53,295 bases of DNA from an uncultured Shimia sp. Its GTDB lineage: Bacteria > Pseudomonadota > Alphaproteobacteria > Rhodobacterales > Rhodobacteraceae. The stretch is from the NCBI GenBank assembly GCA_937897325.1, contig CALCOY010000033.1, positions 1 to 53,295 of the forward strand, read 5' to 3'. This document shows positions 1 through 7,365 of the stretch, piece by piece (the first letter of the stretch is position 1; each line of letters opens with the position of its first letter). The notes beneath the pieces were generated by a model. The model was given only the letters and a program-made list of their open reading frames with translations. It searched no databases and was not told where the DNA came from. Both the position numbers and the translations under genes were made by a program.

Positions 1-466
1 GAGACACCCAATAGCCATTCATCAAACGCGCACGCATGCGGTTCTTGGTTTGCTCACCGTTCTTTTGGCGTTGATGCTGCGAGACCGATGCCAGCAGATT
101 TTCAACAAGGATGGAATCCGAGTCCTCACCAAAAGTCACAGAGGGACTTTCGAGTTTGCCGCCCATGTCTTCAAGCGTCCGCCGCAAAGCCCAGTGGCTT
201 TCAATATCCCGTGCCAATCGACTGATATCGTCAATCACGACGATCACAGGCTCTTTCTATGCTTTGATACAACTCAGCATGGCGTTGAAGGATGGCCTGT
301 CAGCGACCCCGCCAGAGACAGCGCGCTCATAGAAGCTTTCAATGACGGTGTAGTTTTTGCGCGCTGCGTATTCTCGGCAGCGCGTCTCTTGGCTTTCAAG
401 CCCATGGCCTTCTTCGACCTGCGCAACCGAAGAGACCCGGCAATAAATTATGGCGTTGTGACTCAT
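1..466 (-). pseudogene. Serine site-specific recombinase, N-terminal part, interrupted by an in-frame TAG; continues off the left edge
   Basis: The minus strand from ATG 466 encodes a resolvase-type domain. It begins MSHNAIIYCRVSS, where the serine after RV is the expected catalytic nucleophile, followed by the usual EEGHGLESQE and CREYA segments. At 257-259 the frame meets TAG, yet the same frame continues without shift into VIVVIDDISRLARDIE and then ENLLASVSQHQRQKN, both typical of large serine recombinases, up to position 1. The gene is therefore intact except for one amber codon. Its start overlaps the stop of the upstream small gene as ATGA, which suggests coupled translation. The family cuts and rejoins DNA through a phosphoserine link. 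Either the gene is dead, making a truncated product of 69 residues, or the stop is read through; the first is more likely. The C-terminal DNA-binding part lies outside the window. Confidence 0.85.
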
Positions 467-831
467 GAGCAGGCTCCTTCTTCGGTGGTTTCGGGTTGAT
501 CCAATTGTACCGAATCTGGGGGCAAAATGCCCTCTTTTTCGAAGCATTTCATGAGATGCCCACAGGCCATTTGGGTGGATGCAACTCCGTATCCCAGATC
601 GACAAATGCCATCGCAAAGCCCCAGAAAATGCCAAGGCGTTCTTGTTTTTCATCTTCGGTTAAATCGCACTCGTCCAAAAAATGCGCGAAGGTCATAAGG
701 TCAACGTCCAGCGGAGCCGTTTCGCCGTTGATCGTGGTTATGGTGGTTATGTTTGTTGTGTCGGTTCCTTGTGTGGTTTTGGTGAAGGCTTGGAGCGGGC
801 CGTTCTGGGGCGGCGCGGGCTTCGGCTTCAT
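463..831 (-). CDS. Small hypothetical protein upstream of the recombinase
   Basis: I do not recognise the family. The reading frame from ATG 831 gives about 122 residues: a Pro/Thr-rich start (MKPKPAPPQNGPLQAF), a low-complexity Thr/Ile/Asn stretch, then an acidic and helical part (DLMTFAHFLDECDLTEDEKQ) and an aromatic/glycine part (FWGFAMAFVDLGYGV). It ends in a TGA overlapping the recombinase ATG, so the pair is probably one transcription unit and this protein may be a partner of the recombinase. The frame stays open up to 990, but the DNA left of the transposase remnant begins near 958, so any longer natural start would be cut by that insertion. ATG 861 is an alternative start. No strong ribosome site is visible before either ATG. 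Confidence 0.55.
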   Translation of the reverse strand: MKPKPAPPQNGPLQAFTKTTQGTDTTNITTITTINGETAPLDVDLMTFAHFLDECDLTEDEKQERLGIFWGFAMAFVDLGYGVASTQMACGHLMKCFEKEGILPPDSVQLDQPETTEEGACS

Positions 832-957
832 CTCGACGGGAAAGCTGGAAATAGCTGGCATCAGCGGCCCTGATCCTGCGTCGGAACCCTCCTTGCTGAG
901 ACAGCCAAAGGGTAAACTCGCGCATCGTTGCCATGATCGCACGGGCGTTGCTCGGTA

Positions 958-1239
958 GCCTGCCCAAAGGTCGACTGGCTGCTCGGACACCGCGGCTATG
1001 ACGCTGACTGGTTCAGGGAAGCGTTGAAAGACAAAGGGATACTCGCGTGTATCCCCGGCCGGACGCAGCGTAAGACCAGTGTCAAATACGACTGGCGCAG
1101 CTACAAGCGGCGCGACCGCATTGAGATCCTGTTTGGCAAGCTCAAAGTTTGGAGGCGCGTGGCGACCTGCTATGACCGCTGTCCCAAGGTCTTCCTCTCA
1201 GCCATCGCGCTCGCAGCCGTCGTCATCTACTGGTTATGA
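958..1239 (+). mobile_element. IS5-family transposase remnant (C-terminal end)
   Basis: The plus-strand frame reads PKVDWLLGHRGYDADWFREAL, then CIPGRTQRK, YKRRDRIEILFGKLKVWRRV, and ends CPKVFLSAIALAAVVIYWL before TGA at 1237-1239. This is the C-terminal catalytic part of an IS5-type DDE transposase, including the Y-(2)-R-(3)-E-type signature around RRDRIE. The homology starts abruptly near 958, so the first two thirds of the element are missing. About 92 residues remain of a usual length near 250-330. No matching inverted repeat can be found at the left junction. It cannot transpose by itself. It probably marks a deletion or rearrangement that also removed the DNA upstream of the recombinase partner gene. 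Confidence 0.8.
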
Positions 1240-1570
1240 AGCCTTACCACAGTCCTAATTGCCTGCACATTCATCCGCGGAAACCAAACGCTCTGCATGA
1301 AATCCGACAAGTGGCTTCATTCGAAGAAAAACCTCGGCCAGAATGTGGCAAACGCCATGTCTCAAGAAAACGCGTTCGGGAATGGCCCATCTCCGGAAAG
1401 CGTCTTTCTTAATGTCTGGTTTCAGTTTGCACATCTTGAATTCCTAACGCCCGCATCTGCATGTCTGAAGCTCAGCGTATGCCCCCTTCTTCAGCGGCGC
1501 AGGCGTCTCTGCATTATCAGATCATTAAGATTGTGCTGGGCAGAGCGATCCAAACTGCTACCATTTTGAT
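1240..1570. other. Intergenic stretch without a supported gene
   Basis: About 330 bases lie between the transposase remnant and the next gene. The right inverted repeat of the lost IS would be expected in the first 30 bases, but it cannot be verified without the left end. A plus-strand frame from 1297 has no recognisable domain and no ribosome site. I see no terminator or operator. Confidence 0.5.
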
Positions 1571-2401
1571 ATGATCACAGCCTTTATCGTCCTCGCCGTC
1601 GTTGCGTCTTTCGCCATGCCCGTTTTCGCGCAGGAACTGACCCGCACGCCCAGTCATTGTATTGCCTTGGCAGAGGCGCCGGGCGTTGAGCACATTCAAA
1701 AGGCCAGCTACGATGTTGACGTTGCGCGCGAAACCGTCAGGCTTCACTATGTTGCGCATGCAAGTTTTCTGATCCGCACGCATGGCGGGCTCAATATGAT
1801 CACCGACTATACGGGCTTTGTGGGCAGTGCGCCATTTATTCCCGATGTGGTCACGATGAACCATGCGCACGAAACGCATTGGACACCCAATCCCGACCCG
1901 GCCATTCCTCATGTGCTGCCGGGCTGGGGGCCGTTTGGGGAAGGGATCGACCACCGTGTCGATCTGGGCGAAGTGCTGGTGCGCAATGTTTCTACCGACA
2001 TCCGCTCGCAATGGTCCGGCGTAGAAGAAAACGGCAATTCGATCTTCGTGTTCGAAGTGGCGGGCCTTTGCATCGGGCATCTGGGACATCTGCATCACGA
2101 ACCTTCAGAAGAGCAATACGCGGCCCTTGGGCGGCTCGATGTGGTTATGGCGCCGGTGGATGGGGGCTTTACCCTGGATCTGGCGACGATGACGCGGGTG
2201 ATCAAACGGTTGCGGTCTTCGATTGTAATCCCGATGCATTGGTTCGGTGAGTTTACGCTGAATGATTTTCTGACCGGTATGGCGGATGAATTTCAGGTGG
2301 TCGAGGTTGGTTCTGCGCATCTGGATGTCTCGCTTGGCCGATTGCCATCGCGACCCACCGTCATGGTGCTGCGGCCTGAATGGCTGCGCGCGGCAGAGTA
2401 A
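1571..2401 (+). CDS. Exported metallo-beta-lactamase-fold hydrolase
   Basis: The 276-residue protein starts with a signal peptide (hydrophobic residues 2-19, ending MPVFAQ, likely cleaved before Q21), so it should act in the periplasm. HASFLI near residue 63 and NHAHETHW near 98 fit the first strand and the histidine metal-binding motif of UlaG/RomA-like MBL proteins. GHLGHLHH, VMAPVDGG and PMHWFGEFT give the later histidine and aspartate positions typical of this branch. Members are zinc or manganese hydrolases of varied substrates; the substrate here is unknown. ATG 1571 is the only start compatible with the signal peptide, though no clear ribosome site precedes it. It lies 39 bases before the FAD oxidase and may share its transcript. 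Confidence 0.82.
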   Translation: MITAFIVLAVVASFAMPVFAQELTRTPSHCIALAEAPGVEHIQKASYDVDVARETVRLHYVAHASFLIRTHGGLNMITDYTGFVGSAPFIPDVVTMNHAHETHWTPNPDPAIPHVLPGWGPFGEGIDHRVDLGEVLVRNVSTDIRSQWSGVEENGNSIFVFEVAGLCIGHLGHLHHEPSEEQYAALGRLDVVMAPVDGGFTLDLATMTRVIKRLRSSIVIPMHWFGEFTLNDFLTGMADEFQVVEVGSAHLDVSLGRLPSRPTVMVLRPEWLRAAE

Positions 2402-2440
2402 CGCCTTGCGCGCAGCGCCCTGATTTGATTGATCACAGTC

Positions 2441-3856
2441 ATGACCCTGCAAAGTCTTACCCCCGAGATCGAAGCGCAGTTTCGCGCCCTTCTGCCGGAT
2501 GACCGATTTCGTGAGGCAGAAGGGCGGTATCTGGAAGAGCCCCGCGGGCGCTATGCGGGTCAGGCGGGCTTTGTCGCCTACCCAAAGATCACAGAAGAGG
2601 TCGCCGCGCTGGTGCGCAAGGCGGCGGAGTTGCGGGTGGGTATTGTGCCTTACGGCGGTGGGACGGGTCTTGTCGGTGGGCAGATCGCCTCGGGCGGGGC
2701 CGTGCCGCTGATCATCTCGCTTGAGAGGATGAGTGCGATCCGCGAGGTGCATAAAGAAGAATTCGTGATGGTGGCCGAGGCCGGTGTCATTCTGGCGGAC
2801 GTGCAGGCGGCAGCCGAGGCGGTCGGATTGCTGTTTCCACTGTCCCTGGCGGCGGAAGGTACGGCGCGGATCGGAGGCAATCTGGCGACGAATGCGGGGG
2901 GCACGGGCGTTCTGCGCTATGGCAATGCGCGGGATCTTTGCCTTGGTGTCGAGGCGGTTTTGCCGAGTGGCGAGATCCTTCAGGGGCTGAGCCGCTTGCG
3001 CAAGAACAATGCTGGCTACGATCTGCGCCATCTGCTGATCGGGGCAGAGGGGACGCTGGGCATCATCACGGCGGCGTCGCTGAAACTTTTTGCGCGGCCC
3101 GCAGAACGGGGTGTGGCCCTGCTCACCGTGCGGGATCCGAGGGCGGCCCTATCGCTTCTGGGCCATGCGCGCGCGCGGTTTGGGGAGGCGGTCAGTGCGT
3201 TTGAGTTGATCCATCGCCAGGGCTTTGACTTTCTCTCGGGAACGCTGCCAGACATTCGCCAGCCTTGGAATGCACCGCCCGAATGGTGCGTGCTGATCGA
3301 GGTAGGGCTTTCGGCGGGTCAGGATCCGGGTGTCGGACTTGCCGAGCTTTTTGGAACTGCACGGGCCCAGGGGCTATCCGATGACGGGCTCATCGCGCAA
3401 TCGGAAGGTCAGGCGGCGGAATTCTGGGCGATCCGCGAGCATATTCCCGAAGCGAACCGGCGGATTGGATCGGTTTCCTCGCATGACATTTCCGTGCCCC
3501 TTGGATGCTTGCCGGACTTCATCGCGGAAGGCGGCAAGCGGATCGAAAAGATCGGGTCGTTCCGTATCAATTGCTTTGGCCATGTGGGCGACGGCAACCT
3601 GCACTACAACGTCTTTCCGATGCCCGGCAAATCCCGAGCAGATCACGAAGCCGAACGTCCAAAGATCAAACGCGCCGTGCATGATCTGGTCGATGAAATG
3701 GGTGGCTCCGTCAGCGCTGAACACGGGGTAGGGCGCCTGAAGGTCGAAGATCTGGAACGTTACGGCGATCCGGCCAAGTTGGCAGCGATGCGGTCGATCA
3801 AGGCGGCGCTCGACCCGCACAGTATCATGAACCCAGGCGCAGTGCTCCGCGCCTGA
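2441..3856 (+). CDS. FAD-linked D-2-hydroxyacid dehydrogenase/oxidase (GlcD/D2HGDH-like)
   Basis: The 471-residue protein belongs to the FAD-binding type 4 (PCMH) oxidoreductases that oxidise D-2-hydroxyacids such as D-lactate, glycolate or D-2-hydroxyglutarate. The FAD pyrophosphate loop PYGGGTGLVGGQ lies near residue 70; NLATNAGGTGVLRYGNARD and LIGAEGTLGIIT follow. The C-terminal half has the FAD-oxidase C signatures CFGHVGDGNLHYN and SAEHGVGRLK, with metal or substrate-binding histidines, and ends in the usual MNPGAVL. Length is normal. The chosen ATG at 2441 gives MTLQSLTPE; a TTG at 2429 is open but less likely. Its exact substrate cannot be read from sequence. The absence of GlcE and GlcF neighbours argues against a glycolate oxidase complex and favours a single-subunit D-2-hydroxyglutarate or D-lactate type enzyme. 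Confidence 0.9.
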   Translation: MTLQSLTPEIEAQFRALLPDDRFREAEGRYLEEPRGRYAGQAGFVAYPKITEEVAALVRKAAELRVGIVPYGGGTGLVGGQIASGGAVPLIISLERMSAIREVHKEEFVMVAEAGVILADVQAAAEAVGLLFPLSLAAEGTARIGGNLATNAGGTGVLRYGNARDLCLGVEAVLPSGEILQGLSRLRKNNAGYDLRHLLIGAEGTLGIITAASLKLFARPAERGVALLTVRDPRAALSLLGHARARFGEAVSAFELIHRQGFDFLSGTLPDIRQPWNAPPEWCVLIEVGLSAGQDPGVGLAELFGTARAQGLSDDGLIAQSEGQAAEFWAIREHIPEANRRIGSVSSHDISVPLGCLPDFIAEGGKRIEKIGSFRINCFGHVGDGNLHYNVFPMPGKSRADHEAERPKIKRAVHDLVDEMGGSVSAEHGVGRLKVEDLERYGDPAKLAAMRSIKAALDPHSIMNPGAVLRA

Positions 3857-3864
3857 GATCGGCT

Positions 3865-4536
3865 TCAATACGCATACTTGGTCTTAAGTGCCCGAATGTC
3901 CTGCTCACCGAGCCGTTCGAGAAAGCTGTCTTTTTCGTAGACAATAGAGCGCGTTAGATAGGCGGGATTGTCGATATCGTAGATGAAGCCAAGTGCCTGA
4001 AATAAGTCTTCCAGCGCAATTGAATTGACGTCTGAGACATCGAGTCGATGAGAAAAGGCAATGGCGGCTTCGGTGATCTGACCGTGCCTACGGTTAGAAA
4101 CGACGATCGCATTGGCGATTTTTGCCCCGTCCAACATACGTGTCCCTGTGCCCCTGATTGTCCTGCCTTCCTGCGGTATGACCAAATATATGTCGATGTC
4201 CGGTTCCGAACCATCAAGCACCCATGAAAGCTGCACATTCGATGTAACGCGATTGATCTCTTCGATGGCTTCCAACAGGCCAATCAGCACCAGTTCGTCC
4301 AGTAGTGGTGGATATCCGGCTTGCACCTGCCTCAGACCGACGGTGAGAGATTTGGCCGTATCGGCATCCCATCGTTTGTGAGCTTTTTGACAAGGCATCC
4401 CAGGACTCGCCCCACATGAGATCAAACGATAGAAATCCCGGTCGCTTAGGATGCCATCTGTCGTGACATCTTCGGCGAGAGCCGCTTTTTCAAGACAAAG
4501 TATGAAAACTGTTAGGGCCGCAATTCCTATTCTCAT
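3865..4536 (-). CDS. Exported DUF2927-like protein of unknown function
   Basis: The 223-residue protein has a signal peptide (MRIGIAALTVFILCLEKAALA, cleaved after ALA). The rest shows alternating strands and helices: LSWVLDGSEPDIDIYLVIP, then IANAIVVSNR, and a helical tail LEDLFQALGFIYDIDN followed by SIVYEKDSFLERLGEQDIRALKTKYAY. This tail resembles DUF2927 proteins, which end in a QALGLPND-like stretch and an LYDP-like end. I infer that family but cannot confirm it. The ATG overlaps the stop of the MTA phosphorylase gene as ATGA, so the two are translationally coupled. The stop is 8 bases from the stop of the convergent FAD oxidase gene. Two cysteines (SCGASPGMPC) could form a disulfide in the periplasm. 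Confidence 0.65.
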   Translation of the reverse strand: MRIGIAALTVFILCLEKAALAEDVTTDGILSDRDFYRLISCGASPGMPCQKAHKRWDADTAKSLTVGLRQVQAGYPPLLDELVLIGLLEAIEEINRVTSNVQLSWVLDGSEPDIDIYLVIPQEGRTIRGTGTRMLDGAKIANAIVVSNRRHGQITEAAIAFSHRLDVSDVNSIALEDLFQALGFIYDIDNPAYLTRSIVYEKDSFLERLGEQDIRALKTKYAY

Positions 4537-5405
4537 AACACCCGCCCCGCCACTGCGTCGAGCTTGGCAACGATCTTAGGATCGCGGGCCTCTGGGGCAG
4601 TCATGATGGCGTGGTCGAGCGCCCTGTCGCAGCCGTGGGGGCAGGGCGCGCGAGTGGTGTCGAGGCGGGCGGGCAGGCCTTTGATCAGGGCGCGGGCCTT
4701 TTCGCCGTTGCCTTTGAGCGTTGCAATGATCGATGTGACGTCGACCTCGCCGTGATCGGGATGCCAACTGTCATAGTCGGTGATCATTGCGACAGAGGCA
4801 TAGCAAAGTTCTGCCTCGCGGGCGAGTTTTGCCTCGGGCATGTTGGTCATGCCGATCACGTCGCTGCCCCAGACCTCTCGGTACATCTTGGATTCAGCGA
4901 GACTGCTGAATTGCGGTCCTTCCATAGCAAGGTAAGTGCCGCCGTTATGGACATTGATCCCAGCCGTCCGGGCAGTCTCAAGACAGGTCGCGCCAAGGCG
5001 CGGGCAGGTGGGATGGGCCACCGATACGTGCGCAACACAGCCAGTTCCAAAAAAGGATTTCTCGCGGGCGATGGTGCGGTCGATAAACTGATCCACGATG
5101 ACGAAATCACCGGGCGCCATCTCTTCTCGGAAGGAGCCGCAAGCGCTGACGCTGATCACATCAGTGCAGCCCAGCCGTTTGAGCGCGTCGATATTCGCAC
5201 GATAAGGCACCGTGGTCGGCGAATGCACATGGCCCCGCCCGTGACGGGGTAAAAAAACCATCGGCATACCGTCGAGCGTGCCTGTCAGCAATTGATCAGA
5301 AGGTGGGCCCCAGGGGCTGTCGACGCTGATCCATTCGGCGTTTTCAAGCCCGTCGATCTCATAGATGCCTGACCCGCCGATGACGGCGATTTTGGTCTTT
5401 GTCAT
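4533..5405 (-). CDS. mtnP: S-methyl-5'-thioadenosine phosphorylase
   Basis: The 290-residue protein is a PNP/MTAP-type nucleoside phosphorylase. It splits methylthioadenosine with phosphate into adenine and methylthioribose-1-phosphate in the cytoplasm, the first step in recycling the sulfur by-product of polyamine and homoserine-lactone synthesis. Diagnostic segments are VIGGSGIYE near the N terminus (phosphate loop), LPRHGRGH, VSACGSFRE, TYLAMEGPQFSSLAES and IGMTNMPEAKLAREAE. ATG 5405 is preceded by AGAAGG at a suitable distance; a longer frame up to 5465 has no support. It starts 19 bases after the 578-residue membrane protein gene and overlaps the next gene by ATGA, so the three genes form one operon. 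No other methionine-salvage gene lies nearby. Confidence 0.93.
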   Translation of the reverse strand: MTKTKIAVIGGSGIYEIDGLENAEWISVDSPWGPPSDQLLTGTLDGMPMVFLPRHGRGHVHSPTTVPYRANIDALKRLGCTDVISVSACGSFREEMAPGDFVIVDQFIDRTIAREKSFFGTGCVAHVSVAHPTCPRLGATCLETARTAGINVHNGGTYLAMEGPQFSSLAESKMYREVWGSDVIGMTNMPEAKLAREAELCYASVAMITDYDSWHPDHGEVDVTSIIATLKGNGEKARALIKGLPARLDTTRAPCPHGCDRALDHAIMTAPEARDPKIVAKLDAVAGRVL

Positions 5406-5424
5406 GCCTTGCGCCCTTCTTTTG

Positions 5425-7161
5425 CTAATCCCGTCTGATGATGCCCGTAATGGCAGCAGCGCCAAGGGCGGTCACGATCCAGCCAGCTATCTGGAGAAAG
5501 AACCCGGTCTGGTAGAGCCAGCGCCCCCAAGGCCCGCGCTCTGTCGATGGGGCCCAGGCATCAGTCTGGCCAAGATCAATGATCGGGATCACCAGATCCG
5601 CAGCATAAGCATACCGGTTGAAGGTCGCCCAATCCTGCCCGGCTTTATAGCCGATCCGGTTGCCGTCGCCGTCGTTATCGCGTTCGGCCCACGCTTGGGC
5701 TGGATTGGCTTGCTCGCTTGCCACACTTTGCCAAGCCTCGGAAACAAGGATGGGCGCTGCGTTGGGCGCAAAATCTCCTGCCTGCCAGGCGCGATGGGCG
5801 AGGGCCGTCGCAATGAGCCAAAAGCAAAGCAGAAAGAACAGGCTGTTAAAGGGTTTGTGCCCGTAACCTACCACCAGCCGTTGTACGACATCCCAAACCA
5901 TCAGCCAGAGGACCAAGGGGGTCGCGAGAAAGCTCCATTCGTTCCAAAGGCGTTTCCGCCCTTCTTCCCTGATCAGTTGCTCTCGTAAGGTCAGAATCTT
6001 GCGGGCCTCTATGTCGTGCCCCGTCTCACGCAGGAATTTGGCATATTGCGTGTAAGGCTGGGGATAAAACCGGTCTTCGTAATGGCTTCCATTGCTGAGC
6101 CAGTCGAGCCGTTCTTTCGCGATGGACACCTTTCCCTTGATCCGGTCATAGGTGAAGCCGTCGAGGACAAATTCATTTTCCCCTGGCCAATTGTCGGGAT
6201 GATCGGACAACTCTTCGACATGCGCTCCATTCAGGCTGACCTGTCCCTCTTTGTGGCTGACGTTTTTCCAGACCAGATCCTGATCGACCCGCATCCGCTG
6301 GCCGGTAAAAGCGTGGCCGGCCGAATTGCTGAGATAGGTGCGCCGAAGGCTCAGACGGCCCTCAATCCGGGCGCCCTGCAACTGTAACTCGCCATCGAAA
6401 ATGGCATCGTTCAGAATGACGTTGCCTTTGCAGACCAGATTGAAGGCTGAAAAAGCATGTCCCTCTGTCCTGGCGGCAAATTGTGCATGTTCGGCACCAA
6501 TGTATCCGATTGTCGCTGCATCGAAAGATACCCAGGCATTGGCTCTGAATGGACGGTCTTCGTCCTCATTTTCAGTCTTGAAGGGGCGCATGACCAGACC
6601 GCCGATGATGTTGGCGTTCTGCGCATCCAGTGCACAATCCCTGGTCACTTCAAGCTGGGACCCTTCGCATGCGAGGTGTCCTCCGATCCTTGCGCCAGGA
6701 AACCGAAGCGGTCCGGAGGATTTCGTACTTCTGAGAAAAACGCTGCCGGACACGCGGGCACCCTGAGCGTTGAGACCGGCGATGCGACAATCGTTTAGAG
6801 CCAGAAGATCAAATCTGGCCTGCATCGCTTCGATCATCCGGTCAAAACGGCAATGGCCGAACCCGGTTATGCCCTTTGCTGTGGCAAGTGTAAGATCCAG
6901 TTCGCCTGTGATGTAGGCTCCGGACAGGTCAACACCTTTGTCGGTCGTTCTGCAGTTTTCGCACCCTCCTACGATCATGTAGCGCAGAATATCGGCTCGG
7001 ATCTCCTGATCATGTGTTGGATCGCCTTCGGGTGGCAGACCACCCAGGCTGCAATCATTGCCCGTCTTGCAGTCATTGATCAGCCTCTGTTCGGCCTGTG
7101 TCAGCCCGTCCCAGCCGCCAAAGTGTTCTTCGATATCCGCCCATGTGCTGACGACCGGCAT
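5425..7161 (-). CDS. Membrane protein with beta-helix-like repeats and a C-terminal membrane domain
   Basis: This 578-residue protein has an unusual two-part design. Residues about 70-330 contain repeated strands of the type GxxxxxxAxIxGxLxL (for example LQGARIEGRLSLRRTYL, DLSGAYITGELDL), which resemble pentapeptide-like right-handed beta-helix rungs. Several cysteines sit in this half (CENCRTTD, CALD). Residues about 400-460 and 548-572 form about three transmembrane helices (ATPLVLWLMVWDVV, SLFFLLCFWLIATALA, IAGWIVTALGAAAITG). There is no signal peptide, so the repeat part is probably cytoplasmic. Similar proteins have been labelled membrane-associated oxidoreductase in some genomes, but no cofactor motif is visible, so I assign no function. 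ATG 7161 has an AGGAAG ribosome site. It is the first gene of the operon with mtnP. Confidence 0.7.
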   Translation of the reverse strand: MPVVSTWADIEEHFGGWDGLTQAEQRLINDCKTGNDCSLGGLPPEGDPTHDQEIRADILRYMIVGGCENCRTTDKGVDLSGAYITGELDLTLATAKGITGFGHCRFDRMIEAMQARFDLLALNDCRIAGLNAQGARVSGSVFLRSTKSSGPLRFPGARIGGHLACEGSQLEVTRDCALDAQNANIIGGLVMRPFKTENEDEDRPFRANAWVSFDAATIGYIGAEHAQFAARTEGHAFSAFNLVCKGNVILNDAIFDGELQLQGARIEGRLSLRRTYLSNSAGHAFTGQRMRVDQDLVWKNVSHKEGQVSLNGAHVEELSDHPDNWPGENEFVLDGFTYDRIKGKVSIAKERLDWLSNGSHYEDRFYPQPYTQYAKFLRETGHDIEARKILTLREQLIREEGRKRLWNEWSFLATPLVLWLMVWDVVQRLVVGYGHKPFNSLFFLLCFWLIATALAHRAWQAGDFAPNAAPILVSEAWQSVASEQANPAQAWAERDNDGDGNRIGYKAGQDWATFNRYAYAADLVIPIIDLGQTDAWAPSTERGPWGRWLYQTGFFLQIAGWIVTALGAAAITGIIRRD

Positions 7162-7365
7162 AATGGCTTCCTCAAATGCGTCGGTTCACTCTATCGAAAG
7201 TTGTTTGCCACTAAAGGGAAATCTGTATGCCCAAGAATACCGTGCATTCTGCGGAGTGTCCGCTATGTGCCACCTGCATAGCGGCGTCCCGGTGGGTGCT
7301 GTGGTTTCATCAGGTCGGCTTCTATAGACGATTCCGATCCGGCCATCCGAGCAGACGAGAGTTTT

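Noticed and set aside
701-967. Minus-strand frame reading MATMREFTLWLSQQGG, overlapping the small partner gene
   Set aside because: It could be the tail of a lost upstream gene, but after about 840 it becomes His/Asn low complexity in antiphase with the better-supported frame, so I did not annotate it.
1297-1569. Open frame of about 90 residues on the plus strand
   Set aside because: No domain, no ribosome site, and composition unlike the neighbouring genes.
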